Below the pieces are notes generated by a model that ran no database searches, had not been told where the DNA came from, and was given only the letters and a program-made list of their open reading frames with translations. Positions 59,520-64,000 of a stretch of DNA of 64,000 bases are shown here, one piece after another. Source of the DNA: Neobacillus mesonae (lineage in GTDB: Bacteria > Bacillota > Bacilli > Bacillales > Cytobacillaceae); assembly GCF_001636315.1 (NCBI RefSeq), contig NZ_KV440949.1, positions 4,854,084 to 4,918,083 of the forward strand, in the 5' to 3' direction. How positions within the stretch are numbered: the stretch's first letter is position 1; the number at the start of each line of letters is the position of its first letter. The translations under genes and the position numbers were made by a program.

Positions 59520-60282
59520 ATGGAAAAAGTGGACAGCAGATTATGGCTTGTTCCTCCTTGTTGTGATTGGCCTCGTCGCTATTTGGGAGTGGGTTGTTCT
59601 GGCGGGGGGAGTTCCAAAGTTTATATTGCCATCGCCATCGTCCATTTGGGGTTCGCTGGTGGAAAATCGGGATTTGCTGTTAGGAGAGCACTTACCAGCG
59701 ACACTTTTGGAAGTTTTGATTGGCTTCGGTTTTTCCCTTGCAGGAGGTCTTTTGTTCGGGGTCGGGATGCATTTCTCCCGTACATTAGAAAAAATTCTTT
59801 ACCCGTTTCTCGTCATCTCACAAACCATTCCATTAATCGCGATTTCGCCAATTTTTATTCTCTGGTTTGGTTATACGATTTGGAGCAAGGTGGCGGTGAC
59901 GTTTTTAATCGCCTTCTTTCCAATTGTCGTCAGTACATATGATGGGCTGAAGGCGGGAGGCAATGAATATGGTGAGCTTCTAAAGACAATGGGCGCAGGG
60001 CGCTGGATGATTTTTAAAAAAATTCAAATACCGATGGCATTGCCTTCGTTTTTGTCAGGCTTAAAGATGTCAGTTGTCTATAGCGTCACGGGGGCAACAA
60101 TCGGCGAATGGCTAGGGGCGAGTGAGGGCTTAGGATACTTTAGCCGGCGAATGTCTGGAAACCTGCAAGCCGACGCCGTATTTGCAGCCATCCTCCTATT
60201 ATCATTAATGGGCATCGCCCTATTTTTAATAATTAGTTTTATAGAGAAGCGATTATTAAAAAATGTAATGCGAGGGCGATGA
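59509..60282 (+). CDS. thiX: ABC transporter permease for pyrimidine precursor (ThiX)
   Basis: A 257-residue BPD-type permease with about six membrane helices. The EAA loop reads GGNEYGELLKTMGAGRWMIF, then KIQIPMALPSFLSGLK. FILPSPSSIWGSLVENRDLL at the N-terminus is typical of the SsuC/ThiX group. It overlaps thiZ by 11 bp with GGAGCGG upstream. Together with ThiZ and ThiY it should import formylaminopyrimidine or a related thiamine fragment. Confidence 0.9.
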   Translation: MKTKWKKWTADYGLFLLVVIGLVAIWEWVVLAGGVPKFILPSPSSIWGSLVENRDLLLGEHLPATLLEVLIGFGFSLAGGLLFGVGMHFSRTLEKILYPFLVISQTIPLIAISPIFILWFGYTIWSKVAVTFLIAFFPIVVSTYDGLKAGGNEYGELLKTMGAGRWMIFKKIQIPMALPSFLSGLKMSVVYSVTGATIGEWLGASEGLGYFSRRMSGNLQADAVFAAILLLSLMGIALFLIISFIEKRLLKNVMRGR

Positions 60283-60396
60283 GGCATGGGGATGGGCTTT
60301 TGCCCCACCTAGGAATTTTGGAAAAAATGCTGCCTAGGAAATCTAACTTATCTATAAAAACTTTATGTAAACCTTCGAGAAAGGAAGTACATTTTC

Positions 60397-61395
60397 ATGA
60401 AAAAAACACTATTGATTATATTTAGTCTATGCTTAGTTATATTAGGAGCCTGCGGGAAGGAAGAGGCAGCATCAACATCTGGAAAGGATAAGGGCCTGCA
60501 GAAAGTCACGTTAATGCTTGACTGGTATCCAAATGCGGTCCATTCTTTTCTTTTTGCTGCTGAAGAAAAGGGGTACTTTAAGGAGCAAGGCTTGGATGTG
60601 AATATTGAGATGCCAGCTGATACAAATGATCCACTAAGACTGGTTGCTGCTGGAAAAATTGACATGGCGATGAGCTATCAGCCGGAGGTTCTTGTGGCAC
60701 GGGGCGAGGATATCCCTGTCCAATCCTTTGCAGCCATTGTCCGTCATCCGTTAAATCAGGTTATGGTACCTGCGAATGCTAAAATTCAATCGCCGAAAGA
60801 CTTAGTCGGAAAAACAGTCGGTTATCCTTCGATTCCATTGGATGAGGCGATTATTGAAACGATGGTGAAGGCAGCCGGCGGTGATGCCAAGAAGGTAAAA
60901 ATGGTCGATGTCGGCTGGGACCTGATTCCAGCAATGGCGACGAAGAAAACGGATGCTTTAATCGGCGGGTATATCAATCATGAGAAATTATTGCTTGATA
61001 AAGAAGGGCACCCAATGCGGACGCTAAACCCAGCTGATTTCGGTGTTCCGGATTATTATGAATTAGTTATGGTAGGCAGTGAAAAAGGGTTGAAAGAAAA
61101 GCCAGAAGTATTTAAAAAGTTTGTGGCAGCGATCACGAAAGGACAAAAATATGTAGCGGAGCATCCAGAAGAAGGACTGTCTATACTATTGAAGCATGAG
61201 GAAAAATCATCACCGCTAGAAAAAGACATCGAAACAAAAAGCTTAGACATCCTTCTGCCGCTCATGGACGCCAAAGACCAACCTTTCGGCTACCAAGACC
61301 CTGCGACATGGGACAAAGTAGCCAGCTGGCTAAAAGATACCAACGTCATCAACCAAAAAGTAAATCCAGCCGATTCGTTTATAAATATTAAATAG
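60397..61395 (+). CDS. thiY: Pyrimidine-precursor-binding lipoprotein (ThiY, NMT1/THI5-like)
   Basis: A 332-residue solute receptor. The signal peptide ends with the lipobox LGAC (Cys19). The NMT1/THI5-like domain starts KVTLMLDWYPNAVHSFLFAA and contains EQGLDVNIEMP and KIDMAMSYQPEVLVARGEDI. Related proteins bind formylaminopyrimidine. AGAAAGGAAG lies before the ATG; a 114-bp gap separates it from thiX. The last ~200 bp are C-rich and G-poor, just before repeat copy 7. Confidence 0.92.
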   Translation: MKKTLLIIFSLCLVILGACGKEEAASTSGKDKGLQKVTLMLDWYPNAVHSFLFAAEEKGYFKEQGLDVNIEMPADTNDPLRLVAAGKIDMAMSYQPEVLVARGEDIPVQSFAAIVRHPLNQVMVPANAKIQSPKDLVGKTVGYPSIPLDEAIIETMVKAAGGDAKKVKMVDVGWDLIPAMATKKTDALIGGYINHEKLLLDKEGHPMRTLNPADFGVPDYYELVMVGSEKGLKEKPEVFKKFVAAITKGQKYVAEHPEEGLSILLKHEEKSSPLEKDIETKSLDILLPLMDAKDQPFGYQDPATWDKVASWLKDTNVINQKVNPADSFINIK

Positions 61396-61401
61396 TAGAA
61401 A

Positions 61402-61421
61402 GTTGTTTCAGGCACCAAAAT
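61402..61421. repeat. Dispersed repeat, copy 7 (degenerate, core only)
   Basis: TTGTTTCAGGCACCAAAATA keeps CAGGCACC but has lost the left half of the palindrome. It lies a few bases after the thiY stop. Confidence 0.6.
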
Positions 61422-61423
61422 AT

Positions 61424-61469
61424 AAAAAAAGAAGATGTGCGATTCCATTGTCCGCACATCTTCTTTTTT
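61424..61469. terminator. Bidirectional terminator between thiY and dctP
   Basis: AAAAGAAGATGTGCG pairs with CGCACATCTTCTTTT around an 11-nt loop with A and T runs on both sides. Confidence 0.9.
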
Positions 61470-61473
61470 ATTA

Positions 61474-62739
61474 CTAAGCACTAATCGACATGTCTTTATT
61501 ATCACTTTTACCTTCAGAATCCGGATGGAATTCATTTTCCATTTTAGAAACAACAACTGTTGCCACACCATTACCGATTAAGTTGGTGATGGCGCGTGCC
61601 TCTGACATGAACCGGTCAACCCCTAGCAATAAGGCAATTCCTTCAACCGGAATCACTGGGAATGCTGAAAGGGTAGCAGCAAGAGTAATGAAACCGGAGC
61701 CGGTTACACCAGCTGCACCTTTTGAAGTCAGCATTAGAATTCCCATTAAGGTAATTTGATGCCAAATAGTGATATCTACATTATAAGCCTGGGCGATGAA
61801 TAGTGCCGCCATTGAGAGGTAAATGGCTGTACCATCCAGATTAAAGGAATACCCGGTTGGAACGACTAAACCAACAACCGATTTAGAGCAGCCGTATTTC
61901 TCCAAACGCTCCATCATTCTTGGCAATGCTGATTCCGAAGAAGAAGTTCCAAGTACTAATAGGATTTCTTCTTTAATATAAGCAATAAATTTAAAGATAT
62001 TGAAGCCATATAGCTTAGCCACTGCACCGAGGACCAATACGATGAACAGGAACATAGTCAAGTAGACACTACCCATTAACTTTCCAAGCGAAACGAGTGA
62101 ACCAAGCCCGAAGTTTCCAATTGTATAGGCCATTGCACCAGATGCTGCAATTGGAGAGAATTTCATGACGATGTTAACAATTTTGAAAAATACCTCTGTT
62201 AATTGTTCAAATAAATGAACAAGTGGTTTTCCTTTTTCACCGAATGAAGCTAAGGCAATTCCGAATAGAACAGAGAAGAAAAGAATTGGCAGCAAATCGC
62301 CCTTGGCCATTGCCCCAACGAAATTATCTGGTATGACGCCGAGGATAAAATCGATAAATCCATGGCTTGATTCATTGGCTGCGGTGGTGTATTGCGAAAT
62401 ATCGCCGCCTTTTACGTTAGAAGTATTAAACCCGGAACCTGGTTTAATAATATTAACAACGATTAAACCAATTGCAAGTGCAAAAGTTGTAATGATTTCG
62501 AAATAGATGAGTGCCTTACCACCAATGCGTCCAACCTTTTTCAAATCTCCCATGTTTCCAATACCGATGACAATTGTGAAAAAGACAATTGGCGCGATCA
62601 CCATTTTAATCAGCTTGATAAAAATATCAGCTAAGAACTTTAATTCCGCCCCGAATTTCGGAAACAGGAATCCGATGACGATCCCAAGAATGATACCACA
62701 AATTACTTGGACGGTTAAATTTTTAAAATTAATCCTCAT
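61474..62739 (-). CDS. dctP: C4-dicarboxylate:cation symporter DctP
   Basis: A 421-residue member of the dicarboxylate/amino acid:cation symporter (GltP/DctA) family, with eight membrane helices and two re-entrant loops. Visible motifs are [17 protein letters not shown] (the serine-rich HP1 tip), [20 protein letters not shown] (TM7) and [18 protein letters not shown] (HP2). Length and the adjacent dctR-dctS pair match B. subtilis DctP, which imports succinate, fumarate and malate. AAAGGGGC precedes the ATG. A cre site lies 26 bp upstream. Confidence 0.9.
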   Translation of the reverse strand: MRINFKNLTVQVICGIILGIVIGFLFPKFGAELKFLADIFIKLIKMVIAPIVFFTIVIGIGNMGDLKKVGRIGGKALIYFEIITTFALAIGLIVVNIIKPGSGFNTSNVKGGDISQYTTAANESSHGFIDFILGVIPDNFVGAMAKGDLLPILFFSVLFGIALASFGEKGKPLVHLFEQLTEVFFKIVNIVMKFSPIAASGAMAYTIGNFGLGSLVSLGKLMGSVYLTMFLFIVLVLGAVAKLYGFNIFKFIAYIKEEILLVLGTSSSESALPRMMERLEKYGCSKSVVGLVVPTGYSFNLDGTAIYLSMAALFIAQAYNVDITIWHQITLMGILMLTSKGAAGVTGSGFITLAATLSAFPVIPVEGIALLLGVDRFMSEARAITNLIGNGVATVVVSKMENEFHPDSEGKSDNKDMSISA

Positions 62740-62764
62740 TTTTTCTAGCCCCTTTGTTTGAGTT

Positions 62765-62778
62765 TGACAACGTTTTCA
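62765..62778. promoter_or_regulatory. cre site (CcpA operator) upstream of dctP
   Basis: TGAAAACGTTGTCA on the minus strand fits the catabolite-responsive element consensus TGWAANCGNTNWCA at every position. Its place just before the dctP start suggests repression by CcpA when preferred sugars are present. The remaining 62779-62976 region between dctP and dctR is AT-rich and must hold the promoters. Confidence 0.8.
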
Positions 62779-62976
62779 TTCCCCTGAAACAATGATAATA
62801 AAAATTCAGAAAATGATGTTATTTTGGTCATATTGTTCTTATTGTTCCTTTTGTTATAGTACAAAACTAAAGGAATTCTATGAAGATATAGTACAGATTC
62901 ATTAAAAATGTTGAGATAATAGAGTTCATTCTATAAAATTAAATTGGATTGCTAGAAGGGACGGGGGAAGAATAGA

Positions 62977-63657
62977 GTGTTTCCGATTAAAGTAATTTTA
63001 GTAGAGGACGATCCGATGGTTAGGGAAGTTCACCGCCAGTTTATTGAAAAAATTGAAGGATTTTTGATTATCGGGACAGCCTCAAATGGAGTAGAGGGAA
63101 TTGAATTGGTACGTGAATTACGGCCGGACCTTGCGATCATTGATTTATATATGCCGCATTTAGGCGGTGTTGAAATGCTAAGAGGGATTCGCTCCAAGGG
63201 TTTGTCCGTAGATGTAATTGCCATTACCGCAGCAAATGATGTCGATACGATTCATCAGGTTTTGCAGCAGGGGGCAATTGATTACATTATGAAACCTTTT
63301 ACCTTTGAGCGGATTAAAAAATCAATGGAAACCTATAAGGAATATCGCACCAAATTGGCTGAAAAAGAGTCTATTTTGCAGACGGAATTAGACGAAATTA
63401 TTTTTAAAAACAGCCGGGAAGGCTCTGAGGAAGAAAGTTTGCCAAAAGGTCTTAATTCCAATACGCTGTCAAAAGTCCTGATGTTTATTTCGCAGCAGAC
63501 AACACCGGTATCCGCAGAGGAAGTGGCAGAAAATATCGGCATTGCCCGGATTACGGCCCGCCGCTATTTGGATTATTTAGAAAAGGAAGGAAAAGTGAAG
63601 CTTCATATCCAGTATGGCGGGGTAGGGAGACCTGTAAACCGATACGCAATGAATTAA
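62977..63657 (+). CDS. dctR: Response regulator DctR
   Basis: A 226-residue regulator of the CitB/DctR type. The receiver domain (about 1-122) has Asp11, Asp12, phosphoacceptor Asp56 in AIIDLYMP and the Lys of IMKPF. The C-terminal winged-helix domain (about 155-226) contains TPVSAEEVAENIGIARITAR and RRYLDYLEKEG. Start is GTG 62977 after GGGGGAAG. It is divergent from dctP and upstream of a sensor kinase gene, as expected for dicarboxylate induction of dctP. Confidence 0.9.
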   Translation: MFPIKVILVEDDPMVREVHRQFIEKIEGFLIIGTASNGVEGIELVRELRPDLAIIDLYMPHLGGVEMLRGIRSKGLSVDVIAITAANDVDTIHQVLQQGAIDYIMKPFTFERIKKSMETYKEYRTKLAEKESILQTELDEIIFKNSREGSEEESLPKGLNSNTLSKVLMFISQQTTPVSAEEVAENIGIARITARRYLDYLEKEGKVKLHIQYGGVGRPVNRYAMN

Positions 63658-63684
63658 GGATTCATTCCTTCAGGAGGAAAAGTT

Positions 63685-64000
63685 GTGATACTGATAGTTT
63701 TTAAATGGATGAGCAAATCTGGGTTTACATTACAGAAAAAGATTATTTTGCTCGTAATTTTAGTCCTTGTCCTGTCGTTACTGGTAACCGACCTGTTAAT
63801 AACAACTTGGATCTCAGACAGGATTGAGAACAGCCAGGCCGAGAAAGCAACTGACATTTCACGAATCGTGTCGCGGTCGCCGGTTGTCATCAATGCTCTC
63901 AGCACTCATGACGGTGAAGACCGGATTCAAACGTTCACCAATGAAATTAAGCACGTGACGAAGGTTAATTTTGTCGTCGTAATGGATATGAACGGTATTC
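63685..64000 (+). CDS. dctS: Sensor histidine kinase DctS, N-terminal part
   Basis: The first 105 codons of a gene that runs off the right edge. It starts at GTG 63685, eight bases after AGGAGG, 27 bp after dctR. Residues about 14-40 form a membrane helix (KKIILLVILVLVLSLLVTDL). The start of an extracytoplasmic PAS/CACHE-like sensor follows, with RIENSQAEKATDISRIVSRS and VNFVVVMDMNGI. This is the pattern of CitA/DcuS/DctS kinases that sense dicarboxylates outside the cell. Confidence 0.85.
   Translation, partial: MILIVFKWMSKSGFTLQKKIILLVILVLVLSLLVTDLLITTWISDRIENSQAEKATDISRIVSRSPVVINALSTHDGEDRIQTFTNEIKHVTKVNFVVVMDMNGI

Overview
The window is chromosomal DNA of an endospore-forming member of the Bacillaceae (Bacillus/Neobacillus-like). 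The signs are a tricistronic GerA-type germinant receptor operon, a sporulation-kinase-like histidine kinase, AGGAGG-type ribosome binding sites with frequent TTG/GTG starts, and many genes whose closest known relatives by motif and length are Bacillus ones (ribDEBAH, yvqK, ppaC, ywaC, hutUI, gtaB, thiMDE-tenA, dctPRS). It is moderately AT-rich. I saw no tRNA, rRNA, IS element, CRISPR array or intact prophage.

Layout. 1-1,000: the end of a CapA-like gene and a GyrI-like effector-binding protein. 1,095-4,832: an FMN riboswitch and ribD-ribE-ribBA-ribH. 4,866-14,619: a cobalamin riboswitch and a tightly overlapping 12-gene corrinoid salvage operon (btuF, btuC, btuD-cbiZ fusion, cbiB, cobU, a cobQ without its amidotransferase domain, cobS, cobC, a second short CobU-like gene, yvqK, cblT, cblS). 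It imports corrinoids, strips cobinamides to cobyric acid, rebuilds and activates the nucleotide loop, and adds salvaged alpha-ribazole. 14,763-26,345: a class A PBP, a MacB-like ABC pair, an orphan holin and small membrane proteins, the gerA-type operon, a PAS histidine kinase, an acetyltransferase and a small YpzG-like gene. 26,559-36,481: ppaC, a coiled-coil protein, a pirin behind an MhqR-type operator, tag, two near-identical ~50-aa genes flanking a tetR-small alarmone synthetase operon, a CsoR repressor, an UMF1 transporter, a phosphodiesterase and a CarD regulator.

36,688-52,469: an orphan ATP-grasp protein, a secreted DUF4015 glycosidase-like protein, a YesN-type regulator with an altered phosphoacceptor, hutU-hutI-yjiH, a group made of two atypical kinases, a glycosyltransferase and gtaB, then a glutaredoxin and an M28 peptidase. 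52,577-61,395: a PD-(D/E)XK-like protein, then two thiamine regions. The first is a canonical TPP riboswitch with thiM-thiD-thiE-thiW. The second is a divergent TPP-riboswitch-like leader with ylmB-tenA-thiZ-thiX-thiY, for salvage of degraded pyrimidine. 61,474-64,000: dctP with a cre site, dctR and the start of dctS.

Most unusual points: (i) the second TPP-like leader lacks the canonical CTGAGA pyrimidine-binding motif; (ii) seven copies of a two-hairpin repeat with core GGTGTCAGGCACC are scattered through the window, two of them supply the C-terminus and stop codon of a gene, and several lie next to a reversal of G/C strand composition; (iii) there are two further intergenic repeat arrays with helically regular spacing (20 bp and 51-52 bp); (iv) the CobQ lacks its glutaminase domain inside an otherwise coherent salvage operon; (v) two paralogous ~50-aa genes flank a TetR-alarmone synthetase unit; (vi) the kinase-glycosyltransferase-kinase group carries lysine-rich tails.
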